In this document: positions 8,952 through 17,672 of the stretch, piece after piece | Layout of the letters: the number at the start of each line of letters is the position of its first letter | Numbering within the stretch: position 1 is the first letter of the stretch | DNA from: Oscillospiraceae bacterium | GTDB lineage: Bacteria > Bacillota > Clostridia > Oscillospirales > CAG-272 | Length of the DNA stretch: 32,899 nucleotides | Assembly: GCA_015065065.1 (NCBI GenBank) | Contig: SVQX01000022.1 | Span: forward strand, 1-32,899 | Direction of reading: 5' to 3' | Translations under genes and position numbers: made by a program | The notes under the pieces: model-generated | Database searches by the model: none | Seen by the model: the letters and a program-made list of their open reading frames with translations, nothing else | What the model was told of the DNA's origin: nothing

Positions 8952-10655
8952 TTATCTCTCGGAAATAAGCTCACGGGCGGCGGCGCGCTGTGCGTCGCTG
9001 ACGTCAAGACCGCCGAGAATTCGCGCGATCTCCTCTACCCTCTCATCCTCCGACAGTCGGCGCACGGAGGTATGGGCGCGTCCGCCCTCCTCGCGCTTTT
9101 CAATGAGGTAATGTGCGTCGGCAAGTGAGGCTATTTGCGCGGAATGAGTTACGCATATAACCTGCGAAAAGTCCTTGCTTTGCAATGAAATATCGCGAAG
9201 CTTAATACCGACCTTTCGCGATGTGCGTCCGGAAATTCCCGTATCCACCTCGTCGTAAATGGAGGCGTACATGCCGTACTTATCGTTAAGCACACTGCGC
9301 AGTGCCAGCATTATTCGGGAAAGCTCACCGCCCGACGCTATTTTAGTCATGGGTGCAGGTGGCTCGCCCGGGTTGGCGGAAACGAGAAATTCCACGTCAT
9401 CAACGCCGTCAGATGTAAATCTGCCTGTGGGCTTTACGGAAATTTCAAATCTTACCTTGGGCATATCAAGGAAGGTTAACGACTCGCGTATCTTCTCCGC
9501 AAGCTCAACCGCCGTACTGCGACGGCGTGCGGTAAGCTTACCTCCGACGACACAAAGCTCGGCTTCTGCCCTCTTGATATTTTTCGTGTATTCAGTGATC
9601 CGCTCGTCGGCTGAGTCTATCTCGTCAAGGCGCTGCGCCGCTCGATCACGGAAAGCAAGTATCTCGGCAATATCCGCTCCGTACTTACGGCTGAGGCGAT
9701 TTATTGTATCCAAACGACCTTCGATCTTGTCGATAAGTGCCGTGGAATCGGCAGACACGTCAAAATCGTCATCGCCCGCAAAGGATCTTACGGCTTCGGA
9801 TATATCGATAAGCTCATATTTCACCTGTGTCAGGCGCTCTATAACGCTTTCACATTCCGGGATAACGTCAAACTCTGCAAGCTGCTCGGCGGCAGATACA
9901 GCACGCTCTACAAGCTCCTTTGCATTGACTCTATCACTGTCGGTCAATGCCTTAGTGACTATCCTGACACCCTTATTTATCTTTTCCTGATGTAAAAGGC
10001 GATCCCGTTGTGCCGTCAGCTTCTCCTCCTCGCCCACCTTCAAGCGTGCGCTGTCTATATCGTTTATCTGATATTCCAGCATTTCACGCAAACGGAGCCG
10101 CTCGGATTCATCCTGCATAAGACCGTTTAGCTTTTCCTCGGCAGATCTCCACTGCGAATAAAGCACTCCGTACTCGGCAAGCAGATCGTCGCAATCGGCA
10201 TACGCATCAAGCGATTTCAAATGCCAAGTCTTTTGCATTATCTCCCTATTGTCGTTCTGACCGTGGATATTTACCAGCAGACCGCCTACCTCGCGCAAAA
10301 GCGACACCGTGACTGTTCTGCCGTTTATCCTTGCCGTAGAACGACCGTCGGACGTGATGCGGCGTTCAAGCATTATCTCACCGCCGTCTTCCTCACAAAC
10401 GGTTATGCCAAGCTCTGAAAGTCCCTCGCTCGCCACGCTGCCCACGTTACAAAAGACAGCGCTGACAAGAGCGTAACTTTCCCCTGCGCGAACAAGCTCC
10501 TTTGAAAGCCGTCCACCCAAGAGCAGGGCGATACTGTCAACGAGAATGGATTTTCCTGCTCCCGTTTCGCCCGTCAGCACGCAAAAGCCGCTCGCAAGGT
10601 CGATATCTGCGGACTTGATGGTTGCAATATTTTCAACGTGCAGCGAGGATATCAT
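8952..10655 (-). CDS. recN: DNA repair protein RecN
   Basis: MISSLHVENIATIKSADIDLASGFCVLTGETGAGKSILVDSIALLLGGR; C-terminal MTKIASGGELSRIMLALRSVL, IYDEVDTGISGRTSRKVG, VICVTHSAQIASLAD. Confidence 0.96.
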   Translation of the reverse strand: MISSLHVENIATIKSADIDLASGFCVLTGETGAGKSILVDSIALLLGGRLSKELVRAGESYALVSAVFCNVGSVASEGLSELGITVCEEDGGEIMLERRITSDGRSTARINGRTVTVSLLREVGGLLVNIHGQNDNREIMQKTWHLKSLDAYADCDDLLAEYGVLYSQWRSAEEKLNGLMQDESERLRLREMLEYQINDIDSARLKVGEEEKLTAQRDRLLHQEKINKGVRIVTKALTDSDRVNAKELVERAVSAAEQLAEFDVIPECESVIERLTQVKYELIDISEAVRSFAGDDDFDVSADSTALIDKIEGRLDTINRLSRKYGADIAEILAFRDRAAQRLDEIDSADERITEYTKNIKRAEAELCVVGGKLTARRRSTAVELAEKIRESLTFLDMPKVRFEISVKPTGRFTSDGVDDVEFLVSANPGEPPAPMTKIASGGELSRIMLALRSVLNDKYGMYASIYDEVDTGISGRTSRKVGIKLRDISLQSKDFSQVICVTHSAQIASLADAHYLIEKREEGGRAHTSVRRLSEDERVEEIARILGGLDVSDAQRAAARELISER

Positions 10656-11125
10656 GCTCCGTCACCGCTCTTTGCACGAACTCGGATAAGCTCCTTTAGC
10701 TGATTACTGATAGCAGCCGCGCTATCGTTATCCTTCGCCACGGTGATGATAGTATCGTCACCCGCAACACAGCCGAGAAGCTGAGAGAGTCCGAGTCTGT
10801 CCACCTCAAGCGCGACAGCCTGTGCCATACCCGCGTATGTATGAAGCACGACGATATTCTGCGAATAATCCACTCGGATTATCGCCTCCGCCAAGGCACT
10901 GCTGATATGCAATCCCTCGTCGCGCATGGATTTCGGGAGCATATATCTGTACGCGCCGTATTCCGAATTTCCCTTTATCAGCTTCAATTCTCTGATGTCG
11001 CGAGATACGGTTGCCTGCGTTACGTCAAAGCCCTCGGCACGCAGATATTCAAGCAGCTCGTCCTGTGTTTCAACGTCATGCTCGGTTATTATATCAACTA
11101 TCTTTGCAAGACGGTTTTTTCTCAT
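10652..11125 (-). CDS. argR: Arginine repressor ArgR/AhrC
   Basis: KIVDIITEHDVETQDELLEYLRAEGFDVTQATVSRDIRELKLIK; C-terminal GCVAGDDTIITVAKDN. Overlaps recN by 4 nt (ATGA). Confidence 0.94.
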   Translation of the reverse strand: MRKNRLAKIVDIITEHDVETQDELLEYLRAEGFDVTQATVSRDIRELKLIKGNSEYGAYRYMLPKSMRDEGLHISSALAEAIIRVDYSQNIVVLHTYAGMAQAVALEVDRLGLSQLLGCVAGDDTIITVAKDNDSAAAISNQLKELIRVRAKSGDGA

Positions 11126-11143
11126 TTCTGTTACCTCACTTGA

Positions 11144-12043
11144 TTACTTATCAGACATTTTGAGTCTGAGCCTACGATAAAATCCGCAATCCTTGATGCG
11201 GATAAGATTTGTTACCTCCGTTGCTCGACGGATACGCACTGATTCGCCCTTGTAAAGCTCACAGTTTATTCTGCCGTCAACGGTAAGATACAGCATCTTT
11301 TCGCGGTTGCTTGTATTTTTCACGCAAAGATCAGCACTGTCGGGAAAGATCATGGGGCGCGATGCCAGCGAATGTGGGCAGATCGGCGTCACGCAGAAGC
11401 AGTTAACTCTCGGGTCGGCAATAGGTCCGCCTGCTGAAAGCGAATATGCAGTTGAGCCAGTGGGGGTTGCGATTATCAGTCCGTCTGCGTGATATGAAGT
11501 CACGGGAATATCCCCCTCCGACAGCTCGATATCCACTATCCGCGCAACTGAGCCGTTAGTAATTACAGCCTCGTTGAGTGCGAGAGCTTCAAATCGCACA
11601 TTGCCCTGTGTATTGACAAGTCGGATATTCAGCATGGAGCGCTCCTCTATGTGATATCCTTCCCTGTCAAACAATCCGTCAAGCAGCTCAAGCTCGCTCA
11701 TTTCAAGCTCCGCCATATAACCCATTCTTCCAAGATTGATGCCGAGGATGGGTGTTTTGCGAGCGGAGGCGCGTCTTGCTGATTCAAGTATGCTTCCGTC
11801 GCCGCCCAGTACCACGAGCAGGTCGACTTCGGCGTACAGATCATCCATTTGCAGAAAGGTAAATCTAACCTTTCCGCGATTCATACGAAGCACCTTATCA
11901 CGGTTTATTGACGGCACTATAAGCTCAGCGCCAAGCTCTGCGAGCTTCTGAGCCACAGTCATAGCCGCATTTGCTTTGTCATAGATATTGTAATTCGTGA
12001 TAAGACCTATTTTTTTGAAGGGGATATCATTAGTTTCGCTCAT
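11144..12043 (-). CDS. nadK: NAD kinase
   Basis: LVVLGGDGSILESAR, GINLGRMGYMAE, SYHADGLIIATPTGSTAYSLSAGGPI. The start at 12043 (MSETND) fits GGAGG spacing better than 12049. Confidence 0.94.
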   Translation of the reverse strand: MSETNDIPFKKIGLITNYNIYDKANAAMTVAQKLAELGAELIVPSINRDKVLRMNRGKVRFTFLQMDDLYAEVDLLVVLGGDGSILESARRASARKTPILGINLGRMGYMAELEMSELELLDGLFDREGYHIEERSMLNIRLVNTQGNVRFEALALNEAVITNGSVARIVDIELSEGDIPVTSYHADGLIIATPTGSTAYSLSAGGPIADPRVNCFCVTPICPHSLASRPMIFPDSADLCVKNTSNREKMLYLTVDGRINCELYKGESVRIRRATEVTNLIRIKDCGFYRRLRLKMSDK

Positions 12044-12809
12044 TTGCATTTCCCTCCTTTACGAAGTAGCCAATATATTCGTGATTTCCGTCGCCTCCCA
12101 TAATTGGTGAGTCAATTATGCCAACGGCGCGAAATCCATAGCCTGCCATTGCTTTTTTAACATTTTCCACGGCATTTTTTCGGTCCTTGGGACTCTTAAC
12201 TATCCCACCCTTACCGACGGCACATCTGCCCACCTCGAACTGCGGCTTGATAAGGCTTATCAGCCATCCGCCATTCCTTACCATAAAGCTGAGTGCGGGA
12301 ATTATGACCGTCTGCGATATAAAGGAAACGTCCATTACCGCTATGTCCACATGACCGTCAAAGCCGTCAATATTGCCGCGAGCGGCAAGGCTTGACGGAG
12401 TCAGCGTGCGTGCGTTAGTCTTTTCAAGCGATATAACGCGAGGGTCTGCGAGCAGGTCCGTGTGAAGCTGTCCGACACCCGAATCCACCGCGAAAATAAG
12501 CTTAGCACCTCGCTTTAAAAGACAATCTGTAAAGCCACCTGTGGACGCGCCCACGTCAAGTGCAATCAAGCCATTCGGCGACAGACCGAAAAAGTCTAAT
12601 GCCGCCTCCAGCTTGAGTCCGCCTCGGCTGACGTATCGCATCTCATCTATTTCGGATATTTCAACGGTATGCTCACCGTCACCAATCTCCTCCGAGGGCT
12701 TACCTATCCTTTTGCCGTCAATACTTACGGCGCCCGATCCAATCAGCTTTTGCGCCATGGTTCGACTTTTTGCAAAGCCACCCACGGTGATATAAATGTC
12801 AGCGCGCAT
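12030..12809 (-). CDS. tlyA: TlyA-family S4 / FtsJ-like rRNA methyltransferase
   Basis: S4 domain N-terminus (GGFAKSRTMAQKLIGSGAVSIDGKRIGKPSEEI), then YVSRGGLKLEAAL, ALDVGASTGGFTDCLLKRGA. Confidence 0.93.
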   Translation of the reverse strand: MRADIYITVGGFAKSRTMAQKLIGSGAVSIDGKRIGKPSEEIGDGEHTVEISEIDEMRYVSRGGLKLEAALDFFGLSPNGLIALDVGASTGGFTDCLLKRGAKLIFAVDSGVGQLHTDLLADPRVISLEKTNARTLTPSSLAARGNIDGFDGHVDIAVMDVSFISQTVIIPALSFMVRNGGWLISLIKPQFEVGRCAVGKGGIVKSPKDRKNAVENVKKAMAGYGFRAVGIIDSPIMGGDGNHEYIGYFVKEGNANERN

Positions 12810-12812
12810 GGA

Positions 12813-13289
12813 TCACAGTATTCCAAACGCAGGAATCGCCATAAGTGCGAAAGGAACTGCCGCGCCGACGATTGCACCAACGAATACCTGCAAGGGAGTA
12901 TGTCCCACAAGCTCCTTGAGGTTTTTATTGAATTCCTCGGGTCTGTCGGATTTGAACAGGTCCTGCATTATGCGGTTAAGCACCTTTGCCTGCTCTCCCG
13001 TTTCCCAACGCACACCCGTGGCATCACGCATAACGATAACGCAGAGAAGAAATGAAATCGCAAAATAGGGCGATCCCAAGCCGAACTTTATTGCACAGGC
13101 GACGCAAAGAGCAACGACAGATGCGGAGTGCGAGGACGGCATACCGCCGTTGCCGAACAAAAATTCTAGCACAGAAAATCTGCGCTCTCTGAAAATCCCC
13201 GTAAATACCTTGAGCACCTGAGCCACAAGCCAAGCGGAGCCCGTACAAATAAGCGGATAGTTTGTTATCAAAGCAGTAAAAGTATACAT
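12813..13289 (-). CDS. Divergent PAP2 family protein (DUF212/YuiD-like)
   Basis: LVAQVLKVFTGIFRERRF, GGMPSSHSASVVALCVA, MRDATGVRWETGEQAKVLN, GHTPLQVFVGAIVGA. Start trimmed to MYTF at 13289, with an AAAGGAAAG SD. Confidence 0.88.
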   Translation of the reverse strand: MYTFTALITNYPLICTGSAWLVAQVLKVFTGIFRERRFSVLEFLFGNGGMPSSHSASVVALCVACAIKFGLGSPYFAISFLLCVIVMRDATGVRWETGEQAKVLNRIMQDLFKSDRPEEFNKNLKELVGHTPLQVFVGAIVGAAVPFALMAIPAFGIL

Positions 13290-13305
13290 AGTCTTTCCTT
13301 TCTGA

Positions 13306-14211
13306 TCAATACTTTCTGACGGCAAGGAATTCTGCCAGTGCTACAAGGCGCTCGTGTCCCTCATACTTGCGTATATGCTCTACGGCTTCCTCCGTCAGAC
13401 GAGCGGCATAGCTCTCTGCTTCATCAACGCTGTAAAAGCTAAGGAAGGTATTTTTACACAGCGCGGCGTCACCGCCCACAGATTTTCCGAGCGCGTCGGG
13501 GGTTGAGGTGGCATCAAGAACGTCGTCCACTATCTGGAATGCAAGTCCTATGCGTTCAGCGTATTCCACTGCATCATGCATTTCCGAGCTATCTTCTCTA
13601 AAGCCTGCCGCAAGCACGCCAAGCTGTGCGGCGACGCGGATAAGCGCGCCAGTTTTGTGAGCGTGGAGGGTAAGTAACTCGTCCAGCGTCAGCTTATGGC
13701 TCTCGCCGTACTTATCGATCATCTGACCGCGCATAACACCGCTCTCCCCTGCAGCCTCGGACAAATATTTTACAGCGAGCAGACGGGTATCAGCGGGAAG
13801 TGACTTATTGGATATCAGCACCTTGAACGCATCAATAGCCATAGCGTCGCCGGCAAGCAGGGCTGTTGCCTCGCCATACACCTTGTGATTGGTAGGCTTT
13901 CCACGGCGCAGCTCATCGTTATCGAGCGCGGGCATATCGTCGTGGATAAGAGTTGACGTATGCAGCATCTCAACTGCCGCGGCAAATTCAATAGCGCGAT
14001 TTACATCACCGCAGAGCATTCGGCAAAATTCAAGCGTCAGTGACGGACGCACACGCTTGCCTCCCGCCATAAGGCTGTATCTTGCGGACGCATCAAGCTG
14101 ACCGTCACATTTTCCCGCACCCGTATACAAGCCATCAAGGAGGCGCTCAACCATTGCCGAGTCCTCGCCAAGTATACTCAAAGCATACTGTGTATCAATG
14201 TTTTCCATCAT
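13306..14211 (-). CDS. ispA: Polyprenyl synthetase (farnesyl/geranylgeranyl diphosphate synthase)
   Basis: Both Asp-rich motifs: HDDMPALDNDELRRGKPTNH and FQIVDDVLDATSTPDALGKSVGGDA. Confidence 0.92.
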   Translation of the reverse strand: MMENIDTQYALSILGEDSAMVERLLDGLYTGAGKCDGQLDASARYSLMAGGKRVRPSLTLEFCRMLCGDVNRAIEFAAAVEMLHTSTLIHDDMPALDNDELRRGKPTNHKVYGEATALLAGDAMAIDAFKVLISNKSLPADTRLLAVKYLSEAAGESGVMRGQMIDKYGESHKLTLDELLTLHAHKTGALIRVAAQLGVLAAGFREDSSEMHDAVEYAERIGLAFQIVDDVLDATSTPDALGKSVGGDAALCKNTFLSFYSVDEAESYAARLTEEAVEHIRKYEGHERLVALAEFLAVRKY

Positions 14212-14215
14212 TTTA

Positions 14216-14491
14216 TCAACCCTCTGACACGTCAAAATCCACGCAAACTATCTCGCCGCTCTCATCTCGGCTGAGCTTCTGCACCTTTTGCTCTGCGGCA
14301 TCAAGCTGGGACAGACAATTCTTTACAAGTCCGACGCCTTCCTCGTAAAGAGCAAGCATCTCGTCGAGAGAGACCTTATCTCCCTCCAAGGACCTTACGA
14401 CCTGTTCAAGTCGGGACACTGCGTCCTCAAACTTAACATCCATTTTGACCGCCGCACTTTTTTTCGCCTTAGTCGCAGTATTCTCACTCAT
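14216..14491 (-). CDS. xseB: Exodeoxyribonuclease VII small subunit
   Basis: FEDAVSRLEQVVRSLEGDKVSLDEMLALYEEGVGLVKNCLSQLDAAEQKVQKL; overlaps the xseA stop. Confidence 0.94.
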   Translation of the reverse strand: MSENTATKAKKSAAVKMDVKFEDAVSRLEQVVRSLEGDKVSLDEMLALYEEGVGLVKNCLSQLDAAEQKVQKLSRDESGEIVCVDFDVSEG

Positions 14492-15774
14492 ATCTTTCCC
14501 CTTTCCTGTTTATCGGGTAGCACCGACAGCACGCTCGCCTCCAACCGACCGTCGGAGAGGCGCAAGGTTATCTTATCGTCTTGACGGACACACGACACCG
14601 AATCAAGCACCCGCCCGTCGTCCCTCTCGGCAATAGCGTAGCCGCGGGTCAACACACTCAGCGGCGAGAGTGAATGCAGCCGCGCCGCCATGGATTCCAG
14701 CAATCTGCGCCGAATGTCCAGCTCACGTCGGACAGCCGCATCCATAGCTCTGTCCAATCGGTCAACGGTTATTTTCCACTCGCCGTAAACCGCCGTCGGC
14801 GCTTCAAGCGCGCGTGAGGATGCGAGAGACTTGACCCGCCTTTTTTCAAGCTCTATTTTTTGGTTTACACTTGACAGCATGGAATTTTTCATATACAGCA
14901 AGCGTTTTTTTAATTCCTCGCCATCAGGAACAGCAATTTCAGCCGCCGCTGACGGAGTTGCCGCGCGCAGATCGGCTACGAAATCGCATATTGTAAAATC
15001 CACCTCGTGCCCCACGGCGGAAATTACGGGAATTTCGCAATCGGCTATGGCACGAGCCAGTTTTTCGTCGTTGAAGGACCACAGATCCTCCATTGAACCG
15101 CCGCCACGACCTATGATTATCACATCAACGCCGCGCGTTGGATCGTCCTTCATAGCGTTAAAATATTTGACTCCGCCCGTAAGATACGTTGCCGCCCGCT
15201 CACCCTGCACGGGTGCGGGAAAGACAAGTATCCTTGCCTGCGGATATCTGCGCCGCGAAACCTTGATAATATCCCTTACCGCCGCGCCGTCGGGTGACGT
15301 TATAACGCCTACGGTACGTGGAAATTTCGGTATTGTTTTTTTGCGTGAGATATCGAAAAGCCCTTCCGCCTCCAAGCGTTTTTTCAACTGCTCAAAGGCT
15401 ACGGCAAGGCTGCCTGCTCCGTCCGGCACAAGCTCCTCGGCGTAAAGCTGATACTGTCCGTCGCGGACGTAGGATGATACTTTACCGTGAAGCAGTACCT
15501 TCATTCCGTCCTCGGGAACGAAATTCAGCTTCTGCGCTGCATAACGGAACATTACCGCGCGGATAAGTCCTCCCTCGTCCTTGAGGGAAAAGTACAGGTG
15601 TCCCGTGCGATAGTGATTTGTAAAGTTAGATATCTCGCCCTTTACCCACACGTCGCGCAGTACTGTGTTTCCGTCCAGGAGCATTTTTATATATTCGTTG
15701 ACTTGGGTGACGGTGAACGCCGCCTCACGCGACGTTGCGCGATCAGTCACGTCCACGCTATATCTGACAGCCAT
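14488..15774 (-). CDS. xseA: Exodeoxyribonuclease VII large subunit
   Basis: VTQVNEYIKMLLDGNTVLRDVWVKGEISNF, VITSPDGAAVRDIIKVSRRRYP, IIIGRGGGSMEDLWSFNDEKLARAI, VGHEVDFTICDFVADLRAATPSAAAE. Start trimmed to MAVRYS with an AAAGGAG SD. Confidence 0.95.
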   Translation of the reverse strand: MAVRYSVDVTDRATSREAAFTVTQVNEYIKMLLDGNTVLRDVWVKGEISNFTNHYRTGHLYFSLKDEGGLIRAVMFRYAAQKLNFVPEDGMKVLLHGKVSSYVRDGQYQLYAEELVPDGAGSLAVAFEQLKKRLEAEGLFDISRKKTIPKFPRTVGVITSPDGAAVRDIIKVSRRRYPQARILVFPAPVQGERAATYLTGGVKYFNAMKDDPTRGVDVIIIGRGGGSMEDLWSFNDEKLARAIADCEIPVISAVGHEVDFTICDFVADLRAATPSAAAEIAVPDGEELKKRLLYMKNSMLSSVNQKIELEKRRVKSLASSRALEAPTAVYGEWKITVDRLDRAMDAAVRRELDIRRRLLESMAARLHSLSPLSVLTRGYAIAERDDGRVLDSVSCVRQDDKITLRLSDGRLEASVLSVLPDKQERGKI

Positions 15775-15795
15775 AAATGCTCCTTTCATTGGATA

Positions 15796-16803
15796 CTATT
15801 TAAGTCCTTCGGCGCGCATTGCCGTCATGAGCGCAACGCCCGCCGCATTGTCCGCAGAGTACTGCGGCTCGGCAAAATAGGTTTTATAATTTTTACCCTC
15901 CGACAACATGGGGCGCATGAGCATATTGCTCATTACACCGCCCGCATAAAGCACATCGTATGGGTATCCCTCGGCATACTCGGCTTGCAGATGATCAGTC
16001 ATTTTGAGTACGGTTTTGCCGATAACCGAGAAAACGAAGGTACAGACCTGCGATTTGTTTTGGCTTGATGCGTAAAGCTGAAGCGCTTTATTTTCAAGTC
16101 CCGACAGATTGCATTTTCCGTCCTTGACGGTGATTTTCATACTCGGGATATCCCCCGTCCACAGATGTGCAAGCTGTTCCATTTCTCTGCCGCAGGGGAA
16201 ACGGAGTCCCATGGCGACTCCCGCTCGGTCAATAGCCTGTCCCGCGTTGATATCAGCCGTGGCACACAGCAGCCGTGACGTAAAAAATCCGTCACGCGCG
16301 CCGTCCGTTGCAACGTCACGCGGAGTAACAAGCACCGCCTCGGTAGTTCCTCCCGATAAATGGAAGGCGAAAAACGGCTTTTCCAACAGCCCGTCCGCCA
16401 AAGCACCCGACGAATAGAGCGCCGCCATGATGTGTCCGTTCTGGTGAGAAAATTCATAAAGCGGCACGCCGACAGCGGATGCATAAGCCTCTGCCGCTAC
16501 CTTGCCCGACAGAAACACGGGCATATACGAGTCCTCAACGTCGCGCGGACGGGATGAATAGCCCACGCCGCACACGCTGTATCCCTTGATATGCTCGGAA
16601 AGCTGACGGATAACGTCGGGCAGATTTTTAGTGTGAGCAAACACTGCATCACTCTGGCGCAGTCCGCGCTCACCCTCCCCTACGGGCAGAGGTGCTTTGC
16701 AGTTGGCTATGACGGAAAGCTCCCCGTCCGCTCCTACTGCGACGGCCGCCGCAGAGGTGGTGTAGTTGCTGGTATCGAAGCCAACGTAGCAGCGGCGACT
16801 CAT
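15796..16803 (-). CDS. TsaD-like (peptidase M22 / ASKHA fold) paralogue, function unknown
   Basis: VGFDTSNYTTSAAAV, FSHQNGHIMAAL (HxxxH), HLSGGTTEAVLV, AIDRAGVAMGLRFPCG, LYAGGVMSNMLMR align with TsaD landmarks, but the canonical tsaD is at 3706-4716. Confidence 0.82.
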   Translation of the reverse strand: MSRRCYVGFDTSNYTTSAAAVAVGADGELSVIANCKAPLPVGEGERGLRQSDAVFAHTKNLPDVIRQLSEHIKGYSVCGVGYSSRPRDVEDSYMPVFLSGKVAAEAYASAVGVPLYEFSHQNGHIMAALYSSGALADGLLEKPFFAFHLSGGTTEAVLVTPRDVATDGARDGFFTSRLLCATADINAGQAIDRAGVAMGLRFPCGREMEQLAHLWTGDIPSMKITVKDGKCNLSGLENKALQLYASSQNKSQVCTFVFSVIGKTVLKMTDHLQAEYAEGYPYDVLYAGGVMSNMLMRPMLSEGKNYKTYFAEPQYSADNAAGVALMTAMRAEGLK

Positions 16804-17261
16804 TTTTCGTCCCCGGCAGCTGCGGGAGCGTCAACTCCCTTACCCGAAAGCTCATCCTTTACGGCGTTCAGCACACCGTTTACAAATCCGCGAGCCTTAT
16901 CCTCTCCGAACTTTTTGACAAGCTCTATCGCTTCGTTGATGGATATGGTATTGGGAATACTGCTGACATATCCCATTTCGTACACGCCAAGTCGAATGAC
17001 TGCGCGGGATACGCGGGAAAGACGTCCCGTTCTCCAGCCCTTTGCGTGGCGCTCGATTATAGCGTCAACAGCCTCCAGCTTTTCGCAAACACCGAAAAAT
17101 ACACTCTTTATGTATTCATCCTCCGCATCGATATCTCTGTCGGCTACCGCACGGTCGAATATCTCCTCGGCACTCGATTCGGGATGAAATTCCATTTCGT
17201 AAAGCAGTCCGAATACAGCCTCTCTCGCTTTGCGACGGCTAACCTTATTTTCTGTTGCCAT
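16800..17261 (-). CDS. nusB: Transcription antitermination protein NusB
   Basis: SRRKAREAVFGLLYEMEFH..., RLSRVSRAVIRLGVYEMGYVSSIPNTISINEAIELVKKFGEDKARGFVNGVLNAV. Start trimmed to MATENK (17261) with an AAGGAG SD. Confidence 0.94.
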   Translation of the reverse strand: MATENKVSRRKAREAVFGLLYEMEFHPESSAEEIFDRAVADRDIDAEDEYIKSVFFGVCEKLEAVDAIIERHAKGWRTGRLSRVSRAVIRLGVYEMGYVSSIPNTISINEAIELVKKFGEDKARGFVNGVLNAVKDELSGKGVDAPAAAGDEK

Positions 17262-17318
17262 TTTACTCTCCTTGCCGCCCGTCCTACCACTTTCGGCGGG
17301 CATAATCTTACATGATAT

Positions 17319-17347
17319 ATTATATACCATTATTATTGAAAAGTCAA
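17319..17347 (-). promoter_or_regulatory. Putative sigma-A promoter of the nusB to recN operon
   Basis: Minus strand TTGACT - 17 nt - TATAAT, about 60 nt upstream of the nusB start. Confidence 0.75.
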
Positions 17348-17559
17348 CAGCCAAAGTGAATAAAAGAGTGAATATTATGCATAAAAGTTCGTCTATCTTT
17401 CCATATATGCGTTTCCTGCGCTAAAAAAGGAAGTATTGAAAAAGCCCGAAAAACTCTCGGAAACGGCGAAAAGCGGCGAAAAGAACACTAACTGCCCCTC
17501 CAATTTCGAAATCCACCCTCAAACTGCCCTAAACCAACAAAGTTTTCGCAAAACTGTCC

Positions 17560-17588
17560 TTGACAGAATTAAAAAAATTATATATAAT
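17560..17588 (+). promoter_or_regulatory. Consensus sigma-A promoter of the tandem CNNM genes
   Basis: TTGACA (17560-17565) - 17 nt - TATAAT (17583-17588). Confidence 0.85.
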
Positions 17589-17672
17589 TAGTAGTAACCG
17601 TGTGCATTTTGGCACAATTCAGACGCGGCGACAACGCCGTAATTTATCTGAGAAAAGGAGTTGGGAGTCCAA

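Noticed and set aside
7981-9111. 376-aa plus-strand ORF antisense to argS and the argS/recN gap
   Set aside because: Shadow ORF opposite argS, which has unmistakable motifs; the translation shows no domain-like pattern and no good SD.
17600-17640. Two small hairpins as a guanidine-II (mini-ykkC) riboswitch
   Set aside because: Loops are ATTTTG and ACAA, not the ACGR loops required, and the genes are not guanidine exporters.
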